From: Brugia malayi | Lineage: Eukaryota > Nematoda > Chromadorea > Rhabditida > Onchocercidae | Direction: 5' to 3' | Length of the DNA: 64,000 bases | Assembly: GCF_000002995.4 (NCBI RefSeq) | Contig: NW_025062479.1 | Span: 22,998,721-23,062,720 of the forward strand | In this document: positions 1 to 12,012 of the stretch, one piece after another | How positions within the stretch are numbered: the first letter of the stretch is position 1 | Layout of the letters: every line of letters starts with the position of its first letter | Position numbers and translations under genes: made by a program | Notes under the pieces: model-generated | The model's input: only the letters and a program-made list of their open reading frames with translations | Databases searched by the model: none | What the model was told of the DNA's origin: nothing

Positions 1-88
1 TACAGTTTCTACTATACATAAATATATCTATTGACAAGAAAATTTGAAATAAAATTAAAGAATTAAAAAAAAAAAAAAATGAGAAATA

Positions 89-3000
89 TTAATCGATGGA
101 TTCCATTTCTTGTCCATCAATTTGATCTAATTCATTTGGACCAACATAACGACATGATTTTTGACTGCTTGTTGATAAAAATGTTCGATAACAATTAGCA
201 TTTGTTAAACAATCTGGTAATGCACCCAAAACTGCGGGTAAAATGATAAGTCCATGTAGTAAACTCCACGATACAACAAGAATGATCGTTTTGAAAAAAA
301 CCATTGGTGAATAACTCTATAATTTAAACAATCAAAAAAGAAAAGAAAAGTTTCAATAGTTATAACTTTTCTTTTAATATAATTTTTTCTTTTTTTTTTT
401 GCAATATTTTTTCTTATACAAATCTTTTTTAATTTAAATTCTTCGTTTGTATCTTACACAAATCTTCTTTAAATTGAAATTCTGATCATTTCGTTTCTTT
501 GTTTTCTTAAAAAATTGTTAAAAATTATTTCTAAGTAATTTTTCTGGTAGTTTTGCGATAATTTTTATAAATTTAATAGCTAATTTCATTTTAAATGCAG
601 TAAATTATAAAATTTATTATTCGCTATTTTATTTGTATGTTTTATTATGCTAAGCTAAGTAGATTTTTATAATTAAAATTTTCGTTATCATAAAATAATC
701 AATTAAAGTAATTAAAAAAGTATTAAAAAGTTAAATCAAAATTTGAAAAAAAAAAAAAAAATTTGCATACCTGCAAAAAAATAAGCGGTAAAACACACAT
801 TATTGTTGATGCACCAGCTTGTATCATTGGCCAGCCAACACTTTCCAAAGTGTGTTGTAACTTTTCATGTGGTCCTTTAATTGGTATTTTCACAATTTTT
901 TTATTTCGAATTTCTCGTCGATTTGTTAGCTGAAAAAAAAAAACATTTCCCAATTGTTTACTTTCTTTACAAAAGATAAATAAATATAATGCGAGTTGAG
1001 TAATCAAATACAATATTGAATGTTAGATTGTTAAAATTAAAGCATAAATCAGACGATATATGCAGCAATAAAATGCTTATTATTAATTAATTACCTGATA
1101 ATGATAAGAGATATGAGCGGAATATTTACCTGATAATGATAAGAGACGTGAGCGGTGAAATCTACCGATAAACCAATAGACATCAATACTGCAACCGTTG
1201 TAACCGGATCCAGATCAAAATGCCACCAAGATAGAAAGCCAAACACACCTAAATGTAATCAAGAAAATGAATATCGTAAGAAAACTATTACAATTTATCA
1301 GGAAGAAACCAATTTCTCTCAGCAATTAATTTGATCAATTTCTATTTTATCATCGCTATCAACCGATTATTACCAGATTGAGTAAATACATTGTCAAACA
1401 TAATTACTTAATTTTAACTAGTTTGAAAGGCAATTATTTAAAAGAAATACTCATAATAATACATTTACAGATTAGACTAATTAAACTAAATTGCATTGTT
1501 GTTAATTTCGAGGATTGATAATTACTTAAACAAATGACTCTATAATAGGAAGTAAAAATATGACACATTGTCTTATCTAAAATACCGTATCAATTACAGC
1601 ACGAAGTATTGAATCGTAATCGACCCAAATTACAATACCGTATCAATTACAGTACGAGGTATTGAACTGTAATCCACCCGAGTTACAATACCTCACCAAT
1701 TACAGTAAGAAGTATTGAACTGTAACCTACCCGAATTACAATACCTCATCAATTACAGTAAGAAGTATTGAACTGTAATCCACCCGAGTTACAATACCTC
1801 ACCAATTACAGTAAGAAGTATTGAACTGTAACCTACCCGAATTACAATACCTTATCAATTACAGTAAGAAGTATTGAACTGTAATCCACCCGAATTACTA
1901 TACCTCATCAATTACAGTAAGAAGTATTGAACTGTAATCCATCCGAATTACAACTTTAAGTTACTGTACTTGCTACAGTAACTTAACTAACTCTAAGACT
2001 GTATGCATTTATTTACCGAGACTTATGGAAGCGATTGCAATTGAAGCCGTAATAATGCTACAAGGATTCGGAATAAACAACGCACAAACAACTGCCATAC
2101 AAATTAATGTTAATGTGCCAGTCTGAAATGATATATCCATTCATTATCATTAACAATAAGCTTATTTGAATAGCAAATTTTGAAAGTAATTAACATATTT
2201 GCTGAAGACCTCAATATAAAGGATTACATTTTTCAAGCAATTATTATTTGTAAAAAAAAAAAAAAACTTTTCTACAAATTAGTATTCTAAATAAAAAACA
2301 AACAATAACTAACGATTAATCATTTATATTTAACATCAATTTATATAAACAATTAGTAGGATAATTAAAGAGATGAATAATTTTAGGAAAATATGAATCA
2401 TCCTTTACCTGCATTGCAACTGTTTTTAAACTAAGCATTTGATCCACAAACATTCCATTAGCCTCCCAAACTGTTACATTCAAATCCTTAAATACAAATA
2501 AAAAGGAAAAAAAAATGAATTCTGTTTACAATTCTAATTTAATTTTGATTTTAATTTAAATAAAATTATTAAGAATTAAATATTTTACTTTATAGTTATT
2601 AGCAATTTTACGCCATTTCTCCATTAATTCAATTCGTACTTCCCATGTTGATGTATTTTTGTAAGCCACAACAAACCAAAAACGATTTACTCGAAATCCT
2701 TCTCTATAATACAAATTTATTCCCTATTTTTACAGTGAAAAAAATGACAATTATTAAATTTCAACAATTTTTTTTTGATTTGATTTCTAATTTTAAAAAT
2801 AATATCATTGAATAATTTACTTTGTATTAGTCACAATCATACATGCATTCCAATGCGCATAAAACGGTGATTCGAGAAAGTTTTCCAGTTTATCAAAGTC
2901 AAGACCAGTTTCAGAGTGAGAAATTGATTTCGTCTCTTTCAAATTAAAAAATGACCACAATGATGATAATGGATCACCATGCTTATAATAGTGCTCATAG

Positions 3001-6000
3001 TCACGAAGCCATAATAATGTTGAAATATTTCCTGTAAAATTCAAATTAATCATAAAAATTTGAAATTTTTCATTAAATTTCTAATCTAATGCAAAAAAAA
3101 AAAAAAAAAAAATTTTTTCACACAAACCAATAATTAATTTTTGTAGTTAAATTCGGAATTCAGTAAAATAATGTTTAGAAATTTAATATTTGTCACTCTC
3201 TTTCTTATATTAACTCACCTCTACATAGTGGTAAACTTTCAAAATCATTAACAAGTTGCCAAAATCGTTGCATTGGTTCACGTTTCCGGATATCTAACGG
3301 ATTATTTACAAGTACTGTTACCGGATGATATTCATCCCAAACTGTAAATTTATACTTTAGCAATAAAAATTGCATAAAAATGATGAGTAAATTCAAAAGT
3401 GTAAATAAATTAACAAACAGTAACACTTAAATAAACAAAAAATTATTAAAAATATTTTTCCGCAAGAAAAGAAAAATTATCATTAATTTGTATTTTAATT
3501 AATTTATATCATTAATTTGTAAATTATAACTGAGCAGTAAGCTCAAAAATGAAACTAAAAAATCAATAACATACTAATATCATTAAGTATTCGATTTGGC
3601 CTTTGTATTGGTGAATCTCGGGGTAAAATTTTCACCGTATCTAATCTGGTTTTTATATTCAATGCTCCGATAATAGAAAAATACCAGTATATAATCACTG
3701 CAATAGATAAAAATATCGTGAAACAGCGATGTTCCAAAATACGACAGTACATTCGTAGAATCCATTTCATAAAGGTATCAATCTAAAATATTTGAATAAT
3801 TAATAAAATTTTGTAAAAAATTAATTTTATTCCATATGTAACTTTTCTTTTAAATTACTATTTCAAAATTTAAGATTCAATTTTAAAATTTTGTAAAAAT
3901 TAAAAAAAAAAAAGCTTTCATTTTTACAAAAAATTATTCATTTATTTCTTACATAATTATATCATTAATTTGTAATAGTAATAAAAAACACCTGCTTTAT
4001 TCTATATGTAACTTTTTTTTTCTTCGAACTTATTATTTCAATTTTTAGATTTTAATTTTAAACTTTTGCAAGAAATTCATATTTTTACGAAAAATTATTT
4101 ATTCCTTACATAATAATTATATCATTAATTTATAGTAATAATAATAATACCTGCTAAATTAGCATATAATAATTTATTAATTTAATTTAATTTAGAGTAA
4201 TGTTTAATAAAATTAATTGAAACCTGTAAACGCCATCCATATAATAAAGGTTTTTGTGAATATGATGATATTGTATACTTTTTATTACGTTTCTCACAAT
4301 GTGAGGCTAATGCTAGTATAGGTCCAAAGAGAATTAATTCATATAAATAATCTAATCCCATTGCAATTGCTGTTGAAACACAAAATAATCGTATTTCTAT
4401 AAAAAAAATATCTATTTAAAAAAAAAAAATTAACAAAAATATTGAAAAAGTTTTGACTATTTTCAAAATATAAATTTAACAATTATTAAATTAAATATAA
4501 ATAAAATTAAACAAATCAATGCTAGAAATGAAACATTACACACATATGTTCATTTATTTATTTAACATTTCGGTAGAAAATTGATATTAAATTGTAGTAT
4601 TTCGAATGATTACAATTCTCAAAACAACAACAACAACAACAAAAAAAAAAGATACTAACTCTTAACAAAGAAATTTTAAAATTTGTAAAAAATTTTAAAT
4701 AATATTACTAAAATTAATTATCAATTAAATTTATTTAAAAATCTTATTGCAATAATCAGAATTTGAAAGTATAAGAAAAATAAATAAAATGAAGAAATAA
4801 TTTTTTACCTGGTGTTGGAGTTAAAGCACCAATACTAAAAGAAATGAAATTAGTTAATGAAGTAATCGTAATTGATGGTCCAACTTCTTCAAATACTAAA
4901 CCAATTCGAACACTAACACTGCTAGTAAACAATGCTAAACGTTGCCATGGATGAATCATTAAAAAAGCATCATCAACACCTTAAATAATTTCAATTTTTA
5001 ATATTTTTTTTTTTTTTTTTTTAGAATATTTTTAAGAAAAAAAGACTAAATTTTAAATATTCAAAATTTAGTTAATATAATTTTATCATTTAGATTTTTT
5101 ACTAATAATTTCACTTATTTTTGTTTATTTATTTTACTAATAATTTCACTTAAAAATTGTTTGTATTAATTAATGTTTTATATGCATTAATTATTTATTG
5201 TTTATAATTTGTTTTTGCAAATTTTGAGCAATTTAAAGTTTTTAATTTTTTTTTTCTTACTTTTTCTTTTGTTGGTTGAATTTTTTTTTTTTTTTTTTTG
5301 ATTACTAATAATTTCACTTATTTTTGTTTATTTATTTGAAATAATAAAAATTATATAGTAATATCTGTAAAATTATACAAATAAAAATTTTACCTTTTTA
5401 AAATGCAAAAAAATTTTCAAAAAAAAAAAAAAAAGAAAAAAATTAAAATATTAAAACTAACCAATGCCCATAATAAGAAATGGCATAACAAGCATTAATG
5501 AATTTGTTCTAATACCAAAAAGTGATATAATACCATATGATGATGTAATTGAAAGTATTGGACATAAAATGGAACCAAATGCTACCAAAACTTTACCCCA
5601 ATCCATTGCATTATAAAAAATTGCACTTGCAAGCACCGTAACAGTTACAAAAAACATCATAAAACCAAAACCTGAAAAGTTTAATTAAATAAAAGTATGA
5701 AAAATCTTAAATAAAGTAATTAAAAGTAATGGATGCAAATATATCTTTTTAAATAATTGTAGCATTAGATAAATGGGTATGAGTAATATTAAATATTTAA
5801 AAGTAATAAAAATAATGTATAGAAATAAATAATACTAAAAGATTAAAAATTTAAAGATTTTTTTTTTTAAATTTAAAGATTAAATTAAAATTAATATGCG
5901 AAACTAACAAGATTTATCAATTTTCCGGAAAAACCTTTTTAATTAATTATTGCATTAGATAAAAAGTATGAAGAGTATTTAATATTTAAATGTAATAAAA

Positions 6001-7946
6001 ACAATGCATGAAAATATATAATATTAAAGTTTTAATGATTAAATAAAATTAATATGTGAAATTAAAAAGATTTATTAGTTTTACGAAAATTCTTTTTAAT
6101 TAATTATTTCATTAGGTAAAAGGTATGAAGAGTATTAAATATTTAAAAGTAATAAAAATAATGTATAGAAATATATAATAATAAAGTTTTAAACATTAAA
6201 TAAAATTAATAAGTGAAATTAGCAAGATTTGACAATTTTTATTAAATATCTTTTTAATGAATTAATTATTGTCAAGTGGAAATGATGTGAAAGTGAAATT
6301 TGATAAGTAAACTTTTAAAAATTTAACAAAATATGATTAAAAGAAAAAGTAAATATGTTTAAAAAAAAAAAAAAACCTGCAGCAAAAAATGGTGCAAGTT
6401 TTTGTCCATCTTTGATCATTTCTTGATTAAGAATTTCTGTTCCAATTACCTAAAATTGTAAAAAAAAAAAAAAATTTTATTTAATTTAGAAAAATTTGAA
6501 ATCTATTTTTTACAAATTTATAATTTTTCAAAATATAACCTCCATATCAATTAAATAATTTTTGTATTGCTTTCGAGCAAATTCAAAAACTGATAGTTCC
6601 CAGAGCGATAATTTTCGTTCCATTTCAGGTGATGATCGATCAGCACGATAAAGTGCTAAAACTACCTGAAATTCAACCAAAAAAAAGTAAAAAAAGTAAA
6701 AACTTTAAATTGTTCAAAAAAAAAAAAAAAAAAAAAAAACAAATTATAAACAATAAATAATTATTAATGCATATAAAACATTAATTAATATAAACAATTT
6801 TTCTTCCTTTTTTTTTAACAAAAAAAAAATTTTGCTATTAGAATTTATTTTAAATGAAAAGAAAATATTAAATTGAAAAAAAAAAAAAAAAGAAAACTTA
6901 CTTTAACAAATTGTAAATTTGATACTAATTGCGCATATGAAACATTTTTTGGTAATTTATCAGCAGTAATATTTTGACCAATAAACATATCTTTTTGAGG
7001 TGTTTCTTTTAATGTTATACCAAAAAAATTTCTTTCCAAATGAATATCAAAACCATCAATTTTTGCTATTGGATATGTTAATGATGTATCATATGAAAGT
7101 GCTTCACCACGCTCCAAATGCATTCGTTCAACATCAACACCTTCCTATCAAATTAAATTTAAAATTACAATTAAATTAAAATTGAGCAAGTGTTAATTAA
7201 TTAATTAACAAATTAACAAATTGAAAATTAAATGTATTCGTTTAACATCAACACCTTCCTATCAAATTAAATTTAAAATTATAATTAAATTAAAATTGAG
7301 CAAGTGTTAATTAATTAATTAACAAATTAACAAATTGAAAATTAAATGTATTCGTTTAACATCAACACCTTCCTATCAAATTAAATTTAAAATTATAATA
7401 ATTAAATTAAAATTGAGCAAATGTAAATTAATTAATTAACAAATTGAAAATTAATTGTATTCGTTCAACATCAACACCTTCCTATCAAATTAAATTTAAA
7501 ATTATAATAATTAAATTAAAATTGAGCAAATGTAAATTAATTAATTAACAAATTGAAAATTAATTGTATTCGTTCAACATCAACACCTTCCTATCAAATT
7601 AAATTTAAAATTATAATTAAATTAAAATTGAGCAAGTGTGAATTAATTAATTAGCAATTGAAAATTATTAGCAATATTTTGAACACTATAATATCAATTA
7701 ACAAATTAATTAAGTTAATCTAAAATATCCAAAAAAAAAATGTTTACATTCCAATTTCACATTTTTTGTTATTTTTTTTTTTGAAAAAAAAAAAAATTTG
7801 ATTTCTATTTGATTTTTTTGAAAAAAAAAAAATTTGATTTTTTTTTTTTTTTGAAAAAAAAAAAATTTGATTTTTTTTTTTTTTTCTAAAAAAAGTTTGA
7901 TTTCTATTAAAGGAATAAAAATTCATTTATCATACAGTAATAGTTT

Positions 7947-7980
<34 letters not shown>

Positions 7981-10900
7981 AGGATTAATAAAAATAATCT
8001 AAATGGTAGTTAAAAAAAATTTTTTTTTTTGTTGTGCAAATTGTATTAAATCTAATTTGTCGATCATATTTTTAATCTCAATTTCAATTTAATTAAGAAG
8101 TCACAACATATGTGATAAGTTAGAGTAAGCTTAACTTTAACCTAAAGTTAAAGTTCAAAAAATTTATTTCGAGTAAACTTATAATTTCTTGTTTACTATT
8201 CATTCATTGTTTACCTACTTTAATCATATTTTTCTTATTTTTTTTATTACAAAAATTGTAATTACACTTATTTTTACTCTAAAAAAAAAAAATTATATAA
8301 AATTTAAAATAAATTTTAAACTTATCTTAATTTAATTTTAGTAGTACAATATATTAAGCAAAATTGTTTGATGAATAATTTCTAAGCTTAATCTAATCAA
8401 TTTACTATAAAATGCAAACTTTGTTGAATACATAAACTTTTTAATGATAAATTAGCTAATAATTTAATTTGAATTAAATATTAGTAATACCGTAAAAATT
8501 TACTTATTTATATATTCAAGTTAAATATTAACGCATAATTTTAATTAAAAATTGGTAGACTAATTAATTAATGATTTTATTAAATTTATCATTAAAAATT
8601 AAAAAAAATTACTTTAAAAAGTTTAGCCAAATTTAATATGAATATTAAATATTAGTAATAGCATAAAAATTTACTTCTTTATACATGAATGCTAAATATT
8701 AACTCATCTATTTTGCCAAAAATTAGTAAACTAATTAACTAAATAATGATATTATTAAATTTATTAATAAAAATTAAAAAAATAATAATTACCTTAAAAA
8801 GTTTAGCCAAAATTTAATTTGATTATTAAATATTAGTAATAGCATAAAAATTTACTTAGTTATATATTCAAGTTAAATATTAATGTGTACATTTTGTTAA
8901 AAATTAGTTAATTAATGATATTATCTAAACTAATTAATTAAATAATTAATGATCAAATTTACTATTAAAAATTTAAAAAAAAAAAATAATTACCTTAAAA
9001 AGTTTTAATGCAATATTCATCCTACAATACGGTGAACAAAAATTTTCATATATAATTGGTTGATTATCATATAATACACTATGATTAGTCATCAAATAAT
9101 TTGTTAAACGTTCAATTTCATTCAAATAATCATCGCGTAACATTGATCCATTATCTTTTGCTGTTAATAATACTACTGTAACCATTGGATCACCTATAAA
9201 ATTATTTGATAATTTTGATAATTTTGATCAGTGATCAATTTGATCTAATTTTTCTGAAATATTTGAGTGATAAAATGATAAAATTTGCATTATCTTTCAT
9301 CAGTATGTAAATTTTATAATAATTGTTGTTTTGTTTTCTTTTGTTTTTTTTTCTCTTTCTTATCAATAATTGTTCCATTGGATCACCTATAAAATTATTT
9401 GATAATTTTGATCAGTGATCAATTTGATCTAATTTTTCTGAAATATTTGAGTGATAAAATGATAACATTTACATTATCTTTCATCAGTATGTAAATTTTA
9501 TAATAATTGTTGTTTTGTTTTCTTTTGTTTTTTTTCTCTTTCTTATCAATAATTGTTCCATTGGATCACCTATAAAATAATTTGATAATTTGATAATTTT
9601 GATAATTTTGATCAGTGATCAATTTGATCTAATTTTTCTGAAATATTTGAGTGATAAAATGATAACATTTGCATTATCTTTCATCTGTATGTTAATTTTA
9701 TAATAATTGTTGTTTTGTTTTTTTTTTCTCTTTCTTATCAATAATTGTTATTTCTTTTCTTCTTTCTTATCAATTAATTAAAACTTAATTAATTGATAAG
9801 AAAGTTTATGTAAGCATTTTAAATGAACACTACATTGTCATATTAAATGTTTGAATTAAATTTTTTAACTGAATAAGCAAATATTTTTTGAAACAATAAT
9901 AATTTCAATTATTTATTTAAAAAAAAAAAATTTAAAAAAAAAAATTTTTTTTTTTTTTTAAAATAATTTCTTAGATTTTTTTAAAATTGCAAATAAAAAT
10001 TTTTTATTGTTAAATTGCTACTTATTAACTTTCTTTTTTTTTTTGTTGAAACTTATCGAATACATATGTATTTTTGTTAGAAATTGTTACTTATTTTGTT
10101 ATTCATTTCATTTCATTAATTAATTATTCAGCATATTAATTAATTAATTAATTAGTATATTTAATTATTATTATTTCATAAAGTACCGGTAGAATTCCAA
10201 AATTCTCGCAATACATCCATTTCATATCTGGACGGTGCATTAGTTGGCGTATAACCATCTCTTATTCGATCACGTAAAACAATTTTAAAAATACCAAACG
10301 AACTTGTCGAGATCAACAATGATAACAAAATGTATACTATCGGATAAGAACCAACATTTTCTCCTAAAAAATTTTCAAGTTTTATAGTTTAAACTAAAAA
10401 TAAAAGCTAAAAATTATAAGTTAAATTTTAATTAAATGAAATCACAATTAAAAATAAAAGCCAAAAATTATAACTCAAGTTTTAATTAATTGAAATTATA
10501 ATTAGAAATAAGAGCTAAAAATTGTAATTTAAACTTTAATTAATTGAAATTGTAATTGTAATTTTAATTAATTGAAATTATAATTAGAAATAAAGGCTAA
10601 AAATTATATAAGTTAAATTTTAATTAACTGAAATAACAATTAAAAATAAAAGCCAAAAATTATAACTCAAGTTTTAATTAATTGAAATTATAATTAGGAA
10701 TAAAGGCTAAAAATTATATAAGTTAAATTTTAATTAACTGAAATAACAATTAAAGATAAAAGCTAAAAATTATAACTCAAGTTTTAATTAATTGAAATTA
10801 TAATTAGGAATAAAGGCTAAAAATTATATAAGATAAATTTTAATTAAATGAAATTGCGATTTAAATTTAAATGAATTGAAATTGTAATTAGAAATAAAAG

Positions 10901-12012
10901 CTAAAAATTACAACTTAAATTTTAATTAATTCAAATTAGGAAAATGATGAATTTTAGAAGTGAAACATTTGAAACACATTTGGCATATATCAAAAATCTT
11001 AGTTTTATACTAACTATCCTACAAATTATAATAAATAAACCAATCATTTTCCTTTGGCTCAAATATATTTTTCGATTAAATTTATCACTTGGCTACAGCA
11101 AAACAAAATAATTAATTTAAAATTAAGAATAACAAAATAATTAATTTAAAATTAAGAATAACAAATGACAAAAATGATAATTTACTGCAAACAAAATAAC
11201 TTTAACAACAATGAAAAGACATAAATTTTTTATGTGGCATAAAATTTGCTATTAACAATTGTTGTTTACATGAAGTGATAACTGATAAAAGATTTGAGGA
11301 ATATTTATCAGTGCATAGTTTCATATTTAAATAGTGATAAAATTTTACCTAAAAGTCGAAATAAGCCACGAAGTGTGAGATATTTCCATAAGAAAAGAAG
11401 TTTGCTACGTCGTGAATCACCTGTGCATCCTGAATTTTTCAAATGAAATTAAAAAAAAAAAAAAACAAACAAACAAATAAACAGTAAACAATTGATGAAA
11501 TTTAAAAAAATACAAATTTAAAAAATTAAAATTTAGTAGTAAGCGTTGTTTATTATAAATGTTCTTATATTATTTTTATTTAAATAATTTTTTTTTTTTT
11601 TTTTTTACTTTATAACAAATTAACATAAAGTTTTAGTCATTTAAATATTATGTTTATTTAAATTATATTCTTATAATAGGAATAATTTGCATTATTTGAA
11701 TTTGTCAAAAAGAGAAATAAAAAAAAATATTTTAATAAGTATATTAAATTAAAATTAATTTTTATTTCGTTTTCTTTTTTTTTTTTTTTTTTGTTTTTAA
11801 ATTTATGCAAAAATTAAACCATGATTGGTAATTTGAAGTTTATTGAAAGCCAAGACAGATTGATCATTTCGTTGTTGTAAATTATCAGTGCGTTTCATAT
11901 CATTATCAGCAATCTTCATATCATTCTTCTTTTCCATTTTAGCTTCATCCAAATGTTCATCGGTGGACAACAGCGCCCCATTAGCTGTCTCTTCTGGTCT
12001 TTCCAGTGACAT
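89..12012 (-). CDS. Patched-related (PTR) sterol-sensing-domain membrane protein, 19 exons, complete
   Basis: Exons on the minus strand: 12012-11820, 11429-11349, 10363-10187, 9193-8994, 7144-6902, 6665-6540, 6449-6377, 5671-5462, 4979-4809, 4396-4224, 3782-3575, 3341-3219, 3031-2821, 2703-2589, 2486-2409, 2122-2017, 1248-1130, 929-771 and 316-89. They total 2994 nt, giving 997 residues and a TAA at 89-91, with all phases agreeing. TM1 lies near residues 95-115, followed by the family-typical [14 protein letters not shown] (about 144-157) opening the first extracellular domain. The sterol-sensing domain spans about 360-520 and carries GVDDAF at 435-440. The second half repeats the plan, with [15 protein letters not shown] at 855-869 and [13 protein letters not shown] in exon 18. 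This is a 12-TM RND-type topology, as in nematode PTR proteins, which act in moulting and membrane lipid or sterol handling. The start is the only Met that opens exon 1, and its donor 'CATG|GTTTAA' gives the phase needed by exon 2; exon 1 is the least certain exon. Which PTR orthologue this is cannot be told. Confidence 0.93.
1091..1162 (-). repeat. 35-bp tandem duplication across the exon 17 donor
   Basis: TTACCTGATAATGATAAGAG occurs at 1091-1110 and again at 1126-1145. On the coding strand this repeats the last bases of exon 17 and its donor (TTATCATTATCAG|GTAA). The upstream donor (exon end 1130) keeps the frame. The downstream one (exon end 1095) would add 35 nt and shift the frame. Confidence 0.8.
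1581..1958. repeat. 53-bp minisatellite in PTR intron 16
   Basis: About seven tandem copies of a 53-bp unit lie between exons 16 and 17. Start-to-start spacing is 53 bp (for example 1699 and 1752). Each unit contains CAATTACAGTAAGAAGTATT, so it carries both TACAG and GTAAG-like strings. The copies differ by a few substitutions (CCGTATC, CCTCACC, CCTCATC). Confidence 0.9.
5757..6245. repeat. Long diverged tandem repeat in PTR intron 7
   Basis: Three to four diverged copies of a unit of about 120-180 bp. Each contains GTATGAAGAGTATTAAATAT-like text followed by AGTAATAAAAATAATGTATAG and a run ending AAATTAAC/AAGATTTATCA. It is AT-rich and non-coding. Confidence 0.65.
7121..7660 (-). repeat. 111-116-bp tandem repeat copying the exon 5 acceptor
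   Basis: The genuine exon 5 start and acceptor (7121-7150) is followed, on the intron side, by four more copies of the same junction near 7250, 7366, 7477 and 7588. Each contains CAACACCTTCCTATCAAATT, that is, coding-strand TTTGATAG|GAAGGTGTTG. About 30 nt of exon sequence is carried in every unit. Confidence 0.88.
7740..7990. repeat. Alternating poly-T/poly-A tracts in PTR intron 4
   Basis: Repeated blocks of TTTTTTTGAAAAAAAAAAAA separated by TTTGATTTCTATT, ending in a run of more than 30 A at about 7948-7977. The blocks are self-complementary and could fold into hairpins. The 60-codon frame across them is low-complexity and not a gene. Confidence 0.8.
8455..9010 (-). repeat. About 180-200-bp tandem repeat copying the exon 4 donor
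   Basis: Three copies in intron 4. The real donor region reads TTACCTTAAAAAGTTTTAAT at 8990. Intron copies read TTACCTTAAAAAGTTTAGCC near 8790 and TTACTTTAAAAAGTTTAGCC near 8610. The nearer copy keeps a GT donor (AAG|GTAATT); the farther one has lost it. The rest of the unit is AT-rich (AATATTAGTAATAGCATAAA). Confidence 0.75.
9181..9745 (-). repeat. 183-192-bp tandem repeat copying the exon 4 acceptor
   Basis: Three copies in intron 3. Each starts with CCATTGGATCACCTATAAAA (9183, about 9375, about 9558), the complement of the exon 4 junction TTTTATAG|GTGATCCAATGG. Each continues through TGATCAGTGATCAATTTGATC. Twelve nt of exon sequence are retained in each intronic copy. Confidence 0.85.
10385..10935. 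repeat. Degenerate tandem repeat in PTR intron 2
   Basis: Six or more copies of an AT-rich unit of about 60-120 bp built from AAAAGCTAAAAATTATA, AGTTTTAATTAATTGAAATT and ATAATTAGAAATAA. It is non-coding and fills most of the first half of the intron. Confidence 0.75.

Noticed and set aside
7744..7926. 60-codon minus-strand frame inside PTR intron 4
   Set aside because: Poly-A/T tracts giving only Lys, Phe and Asn.
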